A DNA stretch of 64,000 bases from NCBI RefSeq assembly GCF_032190615.1, contig NZ_JAVLAT010000001.1, positions 1,124,501 through 1,188,500 on the forward strand, given 5' to 3'. The notes under the pieces are model-generated. The model saw only the letters and a list, made by a program, of their open reading frames with translations. It did no database searches and was not told the DNA's origin. Of the stretch, positions 57,085 through 64,000 are shown piece by piece. Within the stretch, counting starts at the first letter, position 1, and the number at the start of each line of letters is the position of its first letter. This DNA is from Brucella pseudogrignonensis. Its GTDB lineage: Bacteria > Pseudomonadota > Alphaproteobacteria > Rhizobiales > Rhizobiaceae. Both the position numbers and the translations under genes were made by a program.

Positions 57085-58491
57085 ATGGCAATGGGTTTCA
57101 TCAAGAAAATGTTCTCCTTCGGCAAGAAGGAGGTTGAAGAAAAGCCGGTCGAACAACCGGCCCCTGATGCTGTGGAAGCAGCGCTTCCTGAAGCCGTCGA
57201 AGCGCTTGAAAAAGCTGAAACTCCTGCTGCTGAAGTGGTCGTTGCCGAACCGGAAGCACCTGCGGTCGTTCCTGAGCCGGTTGAAGAACCCGATGCTGTG
57301 ATCGAACATCCGGTTGCCGAAATCGAAATTCCGATTGAACAACCTCCGGTGATGGAACCGATCGTGGTGGAAATGCCAGCGCCGGAAGCAGTTGTCGAAC
57401 CAGAGCAGGAACCTGCTGCTGAACCCGAAGTCGCAGAATCTTCAGAGACTTTGGGGGAGGAAACGGTCGAGCCGTCACCTCAGCCAGAGCCGGTAAAGCC
57501 CAAAAAGGTCAAGGTCGCCAAGGCCGTTGAAGAACATCGGGACGAAGCACCGGTTGAGGCTGCGCCTGAACCAAAGCTTTCGTGGTTTGAGCGGCTGCGT
57601 CGCGGTCTGCTGCGTTCATCGAATTCATTGAGTGATTCCATTGGCAGCATTTTCACCAAGCGCAAGCTTGATGAAGACACCTTGCAGGATCTCGAAGACG
57701 TGCTCATTCAGGCCGATCTTGGGCTGGAAACCGCCATGCGTGTGACCGATGCGCTCTCATCCGGCCGCTATGGCAAGGACGTGACTGGCGAAGAAGTGCG
57801 CAACATCATGGGTGCGGAAATCGAAAAGGTGCTTGGGCCAGTCGCAAAGCCTTTGGAGCTTGATCTCTCGCATAAACCGCATGTCATTCTGGTTGTCGGC
57901 GTCAATGGCACTGGCAAGACCACAACCATCGGCAAACTTGCCGCAAAGCTGACCGCTGGCGGCCTCAAAGTCATGCTTGCGGCAGGTGATACTTTCCGTG
58001 CTGCCGCGATTGAACAGCTCCATATCTGGGGCGAGCGCACCGGCTCGCCTGTTGTTTCAAGCAAGCTTGGCGCGGACGCCGCTGGCCTTGCCTATGACGC
58101 ATGGAAACAGGCGAAAGATGCGGGCAGCGATGTTTTGATCATCGACACCGCAGGCCGTTTGCAGAACAAGGCCGAACTGATGGACGAACTCGCCAAGATC
58201 GTCCGCGTTCTCGGCAAGCACGACCCGGAAGCGCCGCACACGATTCTTCAGACACTGGATGCCACCACCGGACAGAATGCGCTCAATCAGGTTGAGATTT
58301 TCAAGAATATCGCTGGCGTCAACGGGCTCGTCATGACCAAACTGGACGGTACGGCACGCGGCGGCATTCTCGTCGCAATCTCGGCCAAACATAAACTTCC
58401 GATCTATTTCATCGGCGTCGGCGAAGGTGTCGATGATCTTGAACCATTTGCGGCCAAGGATTTTGCCCGCGCCATCGCAGGAGTTGCCTGA
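57085..58491 (+). CDS. ftsY: signal recognition particle receptor FtsY
   Basis: A 468-residue GTPase that receives SRP-ribosome complexes at the inner membrane. After [15 protein letters not shown], an acidic Glu/Pro/Val/Ala-rich A domain (about 15-160) of low complexity precedes the NG domain. The NG domain has [60 protein letters not shown] and [10 protein letters not shown] (each in part). Its TGA overlaps the yciB ATG. It is 17 nt after mtaB. Confidence 0.97.
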   Translation: MAMGFIKKMFSFGKKEVEEKPVEQPAPDAVEAALPEAVEALEKAETPAAEVVVAEPEAPAVVPEPVEEPDAVIEHPVAEIEIPIEQPPVMEPIVVEMPAPEAVVEPEQEPAAEPEVAESSETLGEETVEPSPQPEPVKPKKVKVAKAVEEHRDEAPVEAAPEPKLSWFERLRRGLLRSSNSLSDSIGSIFTKRKLDEDTLQDLEDVLIQADLGLETAMRVTDALSSGRYGKDVTGEEVRNIMGAEIEKVLGPVAKPLELDLSHKPHVILVVGVNGTGKTTTIGKLAAKLTAGGLKVMLAAGDTFRAAAIEQLHIWGERTGSPVVSSKLGADAAGLAYDAWKQAKDAGSDVLIIDTAGRLQNKAELMDELAKIVRVLGKHDPEAPHTILQTLDATTGQNALNQVEIFKNIAGVNGLVMTKLDGTARGGILVAISAKHKLPIYFIGVGEGVDDLEPFAAKDFARAIAGVA

Positions 58492-59147
58492 TGGAGCATC
58501 CCGTTTTTGAACGCGATCCCTCGCAAAAGACAGAAGCTGAACGCAAGGAAGTGCCGCCGCCTCTCAAGCTTGCGCTGGAACTCGGACCACTTCTCGTTTT
58601 TTTCTTCGCCAATGCGCGTGGTGAAAATCTGATCGAGCGTTTTCCGGTGCTTGCACAGATTGGCGAACCGATCTTTCTGGCAACCGCCCTGTTCATGGTT
58701 GCGACCGTTATAGCACTTGCTGTTTCATGGTCGATGACACGCACTCTGCCGATGATGCCGCTTATCTCCGGCATCGTGGTTCTGGTGTTTGGTGCGCTGA
58801 CGCTTTGGCTGCACAACGACACCTTCATCAAGATGAAGCCCACCATCGTCAATACGCTGTTTGGCGCAATCCTGCTGGGGGGACTGCTGTTCGGCAAATC
58901 CCTGCTCGGCTATGTGTTTGATTCAGCCTTCAAGCTTGATGCAGACGGCTGGCGGAAGCTCACTTTCCGTTGGGGCCTGTTCTTCATTTTCCTCGCAGTG
59001 GTGAATGAAGTCGTGTGGCGCAATTTTTCGACCGATGCCTGGGTTTCCTTCAAGGTCTGGGGCATCATGCCGATCACCGTTGTCTTCACACTTTTACAAA
59101 TGCCGCTTATTCAGAAGCACACTTTGCCAGAAGCCCGTAAAGACTAA
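58491..59147 (+). CDS. yciB: septation protein A / YciB family membrane protein
   Basis: A 218-residue inner-membrane protein with five to six helices. [67 protein letters not shown] and [38 protein letters not shown] (each in part) mark the YciB/IspZ family, linked in proteobacteria to septation and envelope synthesis. It is coupled to ftsY by a TGATG overlap. Confidence 0.95.
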   Translation: MEHPVFERDPSQKTEAERKEVPPPLKLALELGPLLVFFFANARGENLIERFPVLAQIGEPIFLATALFMVATVIALAVSWSMTRTLPMMPLISGIVVLVFGALTLWLHNDTFIKMKPTIVNTLFGAILLGGLLFGKSLLGYVFDSAFKLDADGWRKLTFRWGLFFIFLAVVNEVVWRNFSTDAWVSFKVWGIMPITVVFTLLQMPLIQKHTLPEARKD

Positions 59148-59167
59148 GGTTAATCAGGGAGGACGCC

Positions 59168-59950
59168 ATGGCCCAAATCGACAAAAGGCTGGACATTGAA
59201 CAATTCATTTGCCGAAGCGATAATTATGGCGTTCTCATTCATGATCCTGAAAGCGATCTGACGGCGGCAATCGATGCACCCGATGCCGCAGCCGTTGAAA
59301 GCGCTCTCAAGCGCTGTGGCTGGACACTGGATTTCATTTTCACAACGCATCATCACCTCGACCATGTCGAAGGCAATGCGGCACTCAAAGCCAAATTCGG
59401 CGTCAGCATCATTGGCCCAAAGGCTGAGGCCGATAAAATTCAGACGCTTGACCGCACCGTGCAGGATGGCGACGCGTTCACCTTCGGGCTTTTCAAAGTC
59501 AAAGTGATCTCCACGCCCGGCCATACGAATGGCGAGGTTTCCTTCTATTTGCCGGAAGCAAAAGTCGTGTTTACCGGCGACACGCTGTTCGCGCTGGGCT
59601 GTGGACGTCTGTTGGAAGGCACACCCGGCACGATGTTCCAGTCACTGCAAAAGCTTGTGGCCCTTCCGGGCGACACGGCAGTCTATTGCGGCCACGAATA
59701 TACCCAGAGCAATGCGCGTTTTGCCCTCACAATCGATCCAGACAATTCAGCCCTGAAAGAACGAGCCGCCGAGATTGCGCGGCTGCGCGCGGCTGATAAG
59801 ATGACGCTACCCACAAGCATAGCACTTGAAATGGCCACCAATCCGTTTCTGCGCTGGCACGATGCCCGCATTCGCACCCGCCTTGGGATGCAGAACGCAA
59901 CTGATGAAGCTGTTTTTGCGGAAATCCGTAAGCGCAAGGATTTATTCTAG
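59168..59950 (+). CDS. gloB: hydroxyacylglutathione hydrolase (glyoxalase II)
   Basis: A 260-residue metallo-beta-lactamase-fold enzyme that hydrolyses S-lactoylglutathione to lactate and glutathione. Metal ligands are in TTHHHLDHVEG (about 56-66), TPGHTNGEVSFYL and FTGDTLFALGCGRLLEGTP, and CGHEYTQSNARFAL is the family C-terminal ligand. GGGAGGACGCC precedes the ATG. It follows yciB by 20 nt. Confidence 0.96.
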   Translation: MAQIDKRLDIEQFICRSDNYGVLIHDPESDLTAAIDAPDAAAVESALKRCGWTLDFIFTTHHHLDHVEGNAALKAKFGVSIIGPKAEADKIQTLDRTVQDGDAFTFGLFKVKVISTPGHTNGEVSFYLPEAKVVFTGDTLFALGCGRLLEGTPGTMFQSLQKLVALPGDTAVYCGHEYTQSNARFALTIDPDNSALKERAAEIARLRAADKMTLPTSIALEMATNPFLRWHDARIRTRLGMQNATDEAVFAEIRKRKDLF

Positions 59951-59959
59951 GATTCGATC

Positions 59960-60454
59960 ATGACAAAGATTTTCCCAATGAAACGCTTCCAGACCGCAGC
60001 CCTGCTGGGTCTCTCGCTTGTGATGCTGCCGCAAACCCTTCAATCAGCTTTTGCGGAAGACATCATTGCAATCGCAACACCGCTGAAAACACCAGAGGAA
60101 ATCAACAATTTCAAGCTGAGTGAAGATCTTCTGACGCGTATGGAAAAAATCCATAACCAGCTTGAGGCAATGCAGCTTTCACCCACAGCAGAGGAAGGTC
60201 TGGATGCGCGACCTTCAATGGACTCAATGGTCAAAAGCATTGAGTCACGCCCGCAGGTGGTCGAAGTGATGAAGGCGGAAAATATTGCACCCCGCGATTA
60301 TCTGCTGGCCTATTTCGCCATGATGAGCGGACTTGCAGCGGCAGACGCCGAGGAAGAAGACCAGCTTGTCGATGAAGTGAAACAGATCAACCCGGAACAC
60401 GTCACCTTTGCCAAGCAATATGGTGATCGCATCCGCGATCTGATTGGCGAATAA
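59960..60454 (+). CDS. small secreted protein of unknown function
   Basis: A 164-residue exported protein. The signal peptide (about 7-32, LLGLSLVMLPQTLQSAFA) precedes an all-helical, acidic mature part with QLEAMQLSPTAEEGLDARPSMDSMVKSIE and a C-terminal NPEHVTFAKQYGDRIRDLIGE (each in part). No Cys is present. I do not recognise the family. It begins 9 nt after gloB and is followed by a strong terminator, so it ends the dapF-gloB run. Confidence 0.8.
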   Translation: MTKIFPMKRFQTAALLGLSLVMLPQTLQSAFAEDIIAIATPLKTPEEINNFKLSEDLLTRMEKIHNQLEAMQLSPTAEEGLDARPSMDSMVKSIESRPQVVEVMKAENIAPRDYLLAYFAMMSGLAAADAEEEDQLVDEVKQINPEHVTFAKQYGDRIRDLIGE

Positions 60455-60464
60455 GTTTTAAAAA

Positions 60465-60498
60465 AACCGGCGAAGGAAATTTCGCCGGTTTTGTGTTT
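60465..60498 (+). terminator. terminator of the dapF-gloB block
   Basis: AACCGGCGAA (60465-60474) pairs with TTCGCCGGTT (60481-60490), followed by TTGTGTTT. Confidence 0.85.
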
Positions 60499-60550
60499 AG
60501 AGCGCATCCCGAAAAGTGTGAAACGGTTTTCGGTTAAAAATGCGCGTTCT
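60499..60550. repeat. palindromic repeat, GCATCCCGAAAAGTG type
   Basis: AGAGCGCAT and ATGCGCGTTCT are imperfect arms around CCCGAAAAGTGTGAAACGGTTTTCGG, here shown in parts. It is the same core as the repeat before dapF. It lies between convergent genes. Confidence 0.75.
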
Positions 60551-60557
60551 AAGAAGG

Positions 60558-63026
60558 CTATCTCAGCAAGCGCAATGCATTGATCGTCACCAGAACGGTT
60601 GCGCCCGTATCGGCCAGAATCGCCGGCCAGAGGCCGGTAATCCCAAGCACTGTCGTCACGAGAAAAACAGCTTTCAGCCCAAGCGCGATTGCAATGTTCT
60701 GATGAATATTGCGCATGGTCCGCTTGGAGAGATCAACCATCGCGGCCACATCACCCACACGACCATGCAACACGGCTGCGTCCGCCGTTTCCAGCGCCAC
60801 GTCGGTACCGCCACCCATAGCGATGCCAACATCAGCCGCAGCAAGTGCTGGCGCATCGTTGATGCCGTCGCCGACCTTGGCAACGATCTGACCTTCATTG
60901 CGAAACTCGCCAACGATACGCTGCTTGTCTTCCGGCAGGAGTTCGGCACGCACCTCAATATCAAGATCCTTGCCAATCGCTTCCGCCGTGCGGCGATTAT
61001 CACCGGTCAGCATAACGGTGCGAATACCGGCAGCTTTCAGCGTCTTTAGCCCGCCAATCGCATCGGCACGCGGCTCATCACGCATGGCGATAGCACCCGC
61101 GATTTTTCCATCAGCAACAAGAACTGAAACTGTCTTGCCTTCATCATTACAGGCTGCAATCTGTGCTGCCAGCTCTTCCGAAAGAGCCGATATTTCATTG
61201 GCAGCCTTGCGCGAACCCAAAAACAGCTCAATTCCGTCAGCCACACCCGACACACCCTTACCGCCATGTGCCTTGCCGGTCGAAACGGGTGAGAGTTTCA
61301 AACCGCGCGCATCGGATGCGCTCACAATGGCAAGAGCAAGCGGATGGCTGGAACCTGCATCAAGCGAGGCAGACAAACGTAGCACTTCGTCCGCTGAAAG
61401 GGCGCCAGCGAGAACATCCGTCACCTGCGGCTTCCCTTCGGTCAACGTACCGGTCTTATCAAAACAGGCGGTCGTGATTTTGCCGATGGTCTCTAAAACC
61501 GCGCCACCCTTGAGCAAAAGTCCGCGACGCGCACCGGAGGAAAGCGAAGCTGCAATGGCCGCAGGTGTCGAAATAACCAGCGCACAGGGGCAGCCGATCA
61601 ACAAAATAGCCAGACCCTTATAGACCCATTCGCCCCATTCAGCGCCTGCAACAAGCGGCGGGAGAATAGCAACCAGGGCCGCAACAACAACCACACCCGG
61701 CGTATAATAGGTCGAGAAACGATTGATGAAACGCTCTGTGGGCGCCTTGGCTTCCTGTGCTTCTTCAACAAGCCGCACAACACGCGCAATCGTGTTATCC
61801 TGCGCTGCGGCTGTCACTTTCACCCGCAGCAAACCATCGCCATTAATAGTGCCAGCAAAAACACTGTCGCCCACGGCTTTGCCAACCGGCGTGCTTTCAC
61901 CCGTCACCGGCGCTTCATCAATAGCGCTTTCGCCAGCAATAATCTCGCCATCAGCAGGCATACGGTCGCCGGGACGCACCGCAATCACGTCACCGACATT
62001 CAGCTCTTCCGCTGGCACTTCTTTCGTTTCGCCATTGCTCTCAAGAAAAGCTGTTTTGGGTACCAGTGCTGTCAACGACTGTATGCTGTCACGCGCCTTG
62101 CCAGCCGCCACACCTTCCAGCAATTCGCCAACCAGAAACAGGAAGACGACCGCTGCGGCTTCTTCCGTTGCCCCAATAATGACCGCGCCGATCGCCGCAA
62201 TCGTCATCAGCATTTCAATCGAAAACGGCGTGCCGTTGATCGCCGCTGAATAAGCACGTTTTGCAATCGGTATCAGACCGATCAGCATAGCGGCCGTAAA
62301 GGCCCATAGTTCAATCGGCGGATAAAGATGGCCAACAATATAGGCAACCACCAGACCACCGCCACAGGCGAGCATCATCTGGCCCTTAGCGCTCTGCCAC
62401 CAGCGCTTTTGTTTTACACGTGCCGGTGGCTTCAAAGTTGCATCGGTGGTCGATTGTACACTGGCCTTATAACCAAGCTGAGAGACTTTCGCCGCAATAT
62501 CATCAGCCAGCGATGAGCCATCATGATTGACGATCATCGTGCCATTGGTCACGGACACCGAAACATCCTGAACACCTCCAACACGACGCACAGCCGTATC
62601 GATCTTGGTCGCACAGGACGCACAATCCATCCCTTCAACACGGAAACGGAAACTGTCCGCACCGGCTACAATTTGCGTTGCTTCGGGTTCCTCATGAGCG
62701 TGGTCATGATGATCGTGGTCGTGCTTATCATGATCATGGCCGCTGCAGCCTGCATGATCATGATCGTGATCGTGATGCTCATGCTTGGCAGGCGCTTTTT
62801 CGTCAGCCAATGGTTCGATGCCATAACCAAGGCTGCGCACCTTTTTGGCAACGCTTTCCAGGTCGCTGCTGCCATCATGGCGCACCGTCATCATGCCTGT
62901 TGTCACCGATACGGAAACATCCTCCACGCCCGAAACCCGGCGCACCGCTGTATCGATCTTCATTGCGCAAGAAGCGCAATCCATACCTTCCACGCGAAAC
63001 CGGTTTTGTGTCAGAATTTCGTTCAT
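60558..63026 (-). CDS. zntA: P1B-type Zn/Cd/Pb-translocating ATPase
   Basis: An 822-residue heavy-metal efflux pump. Two N-terminal HMA domains with near-identical GMDCASC motifs (Cys17/20 and Cys135/138) flank a His/Asp-rich linker (about 82-113) with many HDHDH units. About eight membrane helices, the transmembrane CPC motif in IGCPCALVISTP, the phosphorylation site DKTGT, HP in SSHPLALAIV and GDGINDAPALA follow. The CPC plus a MerR partner of the Cd/Pb/Zn type points to divalent soft metals, not copper. It is divergent from the MerR gene. Confidence 0.94.
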   Translation of the reverse strand: MNEILTQNRFRVEGMDCASCAMKIDTAVRRVSGVEDVSVSVTTGMMTVRHDGSSDLESVAKKVRSLGYGIEPLADEKAPAKHEHHDHDHDHAGCSGHDHDKHDHDHHDHAHEEPEATQIVAGADSFRFRVEGMDCASCATKIDTAVRRVGGVQDVSVSVTNGTMIVNHDGSSLADDIAAKVSQLGYKASVQSTTDATLKPPARVKQKRWWQSAKGQMMLACGGGLVVAYIVGHLYPPIELWAFTAAMLIGLIPIAKRAYSAAINGTPFSIEMLMTIAAIGAVIIGATEEAAAVVFLFLVGELLEGVAAGKARDSIQSLTALVPKTAFLESNGETKEVPAEELNVGDVIAVRPGDRMPADGEIIAGESAIDEAPVTGESTPVGKAVGDSVFAGTINGDGLLRVKVTAAAQDNTIARVVRLVEEAQEAKAPTERFINRFSTYYTPGVVVVAALVAILPPLVAGAEWGEWVYKGLAILLIGCPCALVISTPAAIAASLSSGARRGLLLKGGAVLETIGKITTACFDKTGTLTEGKPQVTDVLAGALSADEVLRLSASLDAGSSHPLALAIVSASDARGLKLSPVSTGKAHGGKGVSGVADGIELFLGSRKAANEISALSEELAAQIAACNDEGKTVSVLVADGKIAGAIAMRDEPRADAIGGLKTLKAAGIRTVMLTGDNRRTAEAIGKDLDIEVRAELLPEDKQRIVGEFRNEGQIVAKVGDGINDAPALAAADVGIAMGGGTDVALETADAAVLHGRVGDVAAMVDLSKRTMRNIHQNIAIALGLKAVFLVTTVLGITGLWPAILADTGATVLVTINALRLLR

Positions 63027-63076
63027 AGCCTGCCCCTAGCGAGATCGCACTTGAAATGTCCGAAACAAGGTCTACA

Positions 63077-63095
63077 TCCTCTAGTGACTAGAGGA
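63077..63095. promoter_or_regulatory. MerR operator between zntA and its regulator
   Basis: TCCTCTAGTGACTAGAGGA is a 19-bp perfect palindrome around TGA. On the minus strand it lies between a TTGCTC and a TGTAGA box, so the promoter spacer holds the operator, as in MerR-type promoters. The palindrome is 51 nt before zntA and 12 nt before the merR start. Confidence 0.8.
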
Positions 63096-63107
63096 GCAAG
63101 TGAAAAA

Positions 63108-63533
63108 ATGATGACCAATGTTCCGATTGGCGAAGCATCGAAAGCCAGCGGTGTGAAAGTGCCAACTATCCGTTATTACGAGCAAATCGGGCTTTTACCC
63201 GTGCCACCGCGCACGGAAGGCAATCGCCGCCTCTATGACAACGCCGATATTCAGCGGCTGTTATTCATCCGCCATGCGCGTGATCTGGGCTTTGAAGTGG
63301 ATGCGATCCGTACACTTTTAGACCTTCAGGACAATCCCGACCAGTCATGTGCGGCAGCTGATTCTATTGCACGCGCGCGCCTGATCGATGTCGAGCATCG
63401 CATTGCAAAACTGATGTCATTAAAAACCGAGCTGTTACGGATGCTTGACTGCACGGCCCATGGTCGCATTGATCAGTGCCGGGTGATCGAAATTCTCGGC
63501 AATCATGACGAATGCCTGCATCCCAGTCACTAG
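63108..63533 (+). CDS. MerR-family regulator, Cd/Pb/Zn type
   Basis: A 141-residue metal sensor. The winged helix (1-75) has IGEASKASGVKVPTIRYYEQIGLLP. A dimerisation helix follows, with Cys at about 81, 115, 124 and 136 (QSCAAAD, MLDCTAH, DQCRVIE, DECLHPSH), a pattern like CadR/PbrR. It should activate zntA by distorting the overlong promoter spacer when metal binds. GAGGAG lies 11 nt before the ATG at 63108, with another ATG next to it. Its last codons run into a repeat element (CACTAG). Confidence 0.92.
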   Translation: MMTNVPIGEASKASGVKVPTIRYYEQIGLLPVPPRTEGNRRLYDNADIQRLLFIRHARDLGFEVDAIRTLLDLQDNPDQSCAAADSIARARLIDVEHRIAKLMSLKTELLRMLDCTAHGRIDQCRVIEILGNHDECLHPSH

Positions 63534-63539
63534 TATGGC

Positions 63540-63592
63540 GGACCAGAAATTCGCTTCACTGCAAAGCAACCAACTGAGCGAATTTCGGGTCC
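63540..63592. repeat. imperfect inverted repeat downstream of merR
   Basis: GGACC (63540-63544) and GGTCC (63588-63592), with AAATTCGC (63547-63554) and GCGAATTT (63578-63585) inside, form an imperfect hairpin. It adjoins the merR stop. Confidence 0.6.
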
Positions 63593-63618
63593 AAAGCTAT
63601 ACCAGCAAAATATTGAAT

Positions 63619-63696
63619 CTAGTGTGATTTACGGATTTAAAGTTCCTCGAAGTGAATGCAGCGCGAATGATACGAACTTTAAATCCACCACACTAG
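63619..63696. repeat. 78-bp MITE-like palindrome
   Basis: CTAGTGTG (63619-63626) and CACACTAG (63689-63696) are terminal inverted arms. GGATTTAAAGTTC (63633-63645) and GAACTTTAAATCC (63674-63686) pair inside. The loop is 28 nt with no gene. The two hairpins at 63540 and 63619 together with the CACTAG at the merR end suggest one short mobile-like or intergenic repeat of about 170 bp. Confidence 0.6.
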
Positions 63697-63743
63697 CCAG
63701 ATTTAAGCGAAGAATCGGAACCACTTTCCTGTTGGAATGCAGT

Positions 63744-64000
63744 TTAATCTGATTGCCCTGATAAAGCTTCTTTCCGCCGGATAAAAATCATATCTTTTGC
63801 AGCGAGCGCCGCACCTGACGTGATTAAAAGACAGGCTGCCAGGATGCGCATAGAAGGTTGCGCCATACCGGCTGAAATGAGCACAAGCGTCGAGAGAAGC
63901 GGGGCGGCATAACTCACCGCGCCCAGCACCTGAATATTACCGCGCTTCACTCCGAAATCCCACGCATAGAAAGCCGCGCCTACAGGCAACAGACCGAGCG
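63744..64000 (-). CDS. EamA/DMT-family transporter, C-terminal part
   Basis: The visible 85 residues or so end the second EamA repeat of a drug/metabolite transporter. LGLLPVGAAFYAWDFGVKRGNIQVLGAVSYAAPLLSTLVLISAG (in parts) and a basic tail KDMIFIRRKEALSG are typical. The gene continues past 64000, so the start and the substrate cannot be seen. It is unrelated to the EamA gene at 10661. Confidence 0.85.
   Translation of the reverse strand, partial: LGLLPVGAAFYAWDFGVKRGNIQVLGAVSYAAPLLSTLVLISAGMAQPSMRILAACLLITSGAALAAKDMIFIRRKEALSGQSD

Noticed and set aside
62690..62800. Low-complexity CATGATCATG-rich stretch as a regulatory repeat
   Set aside because: It encodes the His/Asp-rich linker of the metal ATPase in frame.
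62523..63107. N-terminal extension of the MerR reading frame
   Set aside because: The extra 195 codons are antisense to the start of zntA and its promoter. The conserved MerR domain begins at 63108.

Overview
This 64 kb window is chromosomal DNA from an alphaproteobacterium of the order Hyphomicrobiales, family Brucellaceae. The best marker is the lipoprotein at 53895-54431. It has the lipobox, proline-rich linker and C-terminal inhibitor-like domain of Brucella Omp19, but it differs from my memory of the classical Brucella sequence at several positions. The otpR/cyclic-nucleotide-binding gene pair, the hemC-hemD-Mic60-hemY order and the mdh-sucCDAB order fit the same family. I infer an Ochrobactrum-type (environmental Brucella) genome, chromosome I. 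There are no rRNA or tRNA genes, prophages, insertion sequences or CRISPR arrays. The window is almost entirely core genome.

Layout. 1-6900: end of an upstream gene with its terminator, an MFS exporter, a TerB-like protein, then a leftward heme block (hemC, hemD, a Mic60/mitofilin-like membrane protein, hemY). 6975-10610: a rightward block (tsaD, gpsA, a YciI-like protein, an EVE-domain protein, a methyltransferase resembling the mitochondrial ETF-beta lysine methyltransferase) with several Rhizobiales-type palindromic repeats. 10661-14719: an EamA exporter divergent from a MocR-type regulator, then an NCS2 nucleobase permease behind a structured leader. 14720-19854: L,D-transpeptidase, the otpR-type response regulator with its cNMP-binding partner, an ABC-F protein, xthA and lolA. 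19921-25262: ftsK, then amtB behind a probable sigma-54 promoter, then tesB. 25404-28810: a ubiquinone hydroxylase, an unrecognised polytopic membrane protein, OsmC and a VOC protein.

28898-52243 holds most of the TCA cycle enzymes on the minus strand. sdhCDAB lies at 29139-32581, with two extra 94-bp copies of the sdhB 3' end and its terminator. mdh-sucC-sucD-sucA-sucB, three small unrelated genes and lpdA lie at 41379-52243. Between them sit a GNAT acetyltransferase, a diguanylate cyclase, leuC, rplS, the rimM-trmD-DUF4260 cluster, xerC, a TraB/GumN protein and a small membrane protein. 52650-60454: zapE, omp19, then a rightward overlapping run dapF-mtaB-ftsY-yciB followed by gloB and a small secreted protein. 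60558-64000: a Zn/Cd/Pb P1B-type ATPase divergent from its MerR regulator across a 19-bp palindrome, a MITE-like repeat, and the C-terminal end of an EamA transporter cut by the window edge.

No large new system was found. The items most worth a second look are the tandem duplication of the sdhB tail and terminator, the Mic60-like gene inside the heme operon, the ETF-methyltransferase homologue, the RBS-sequestering leader of the NCS2 permease, a palindrome next to the probable mdh promoter, and the unrecognised membrane protein at 26727-27911. Starts were chosen from RBS spacing and family alignment from memory. No database search was run.
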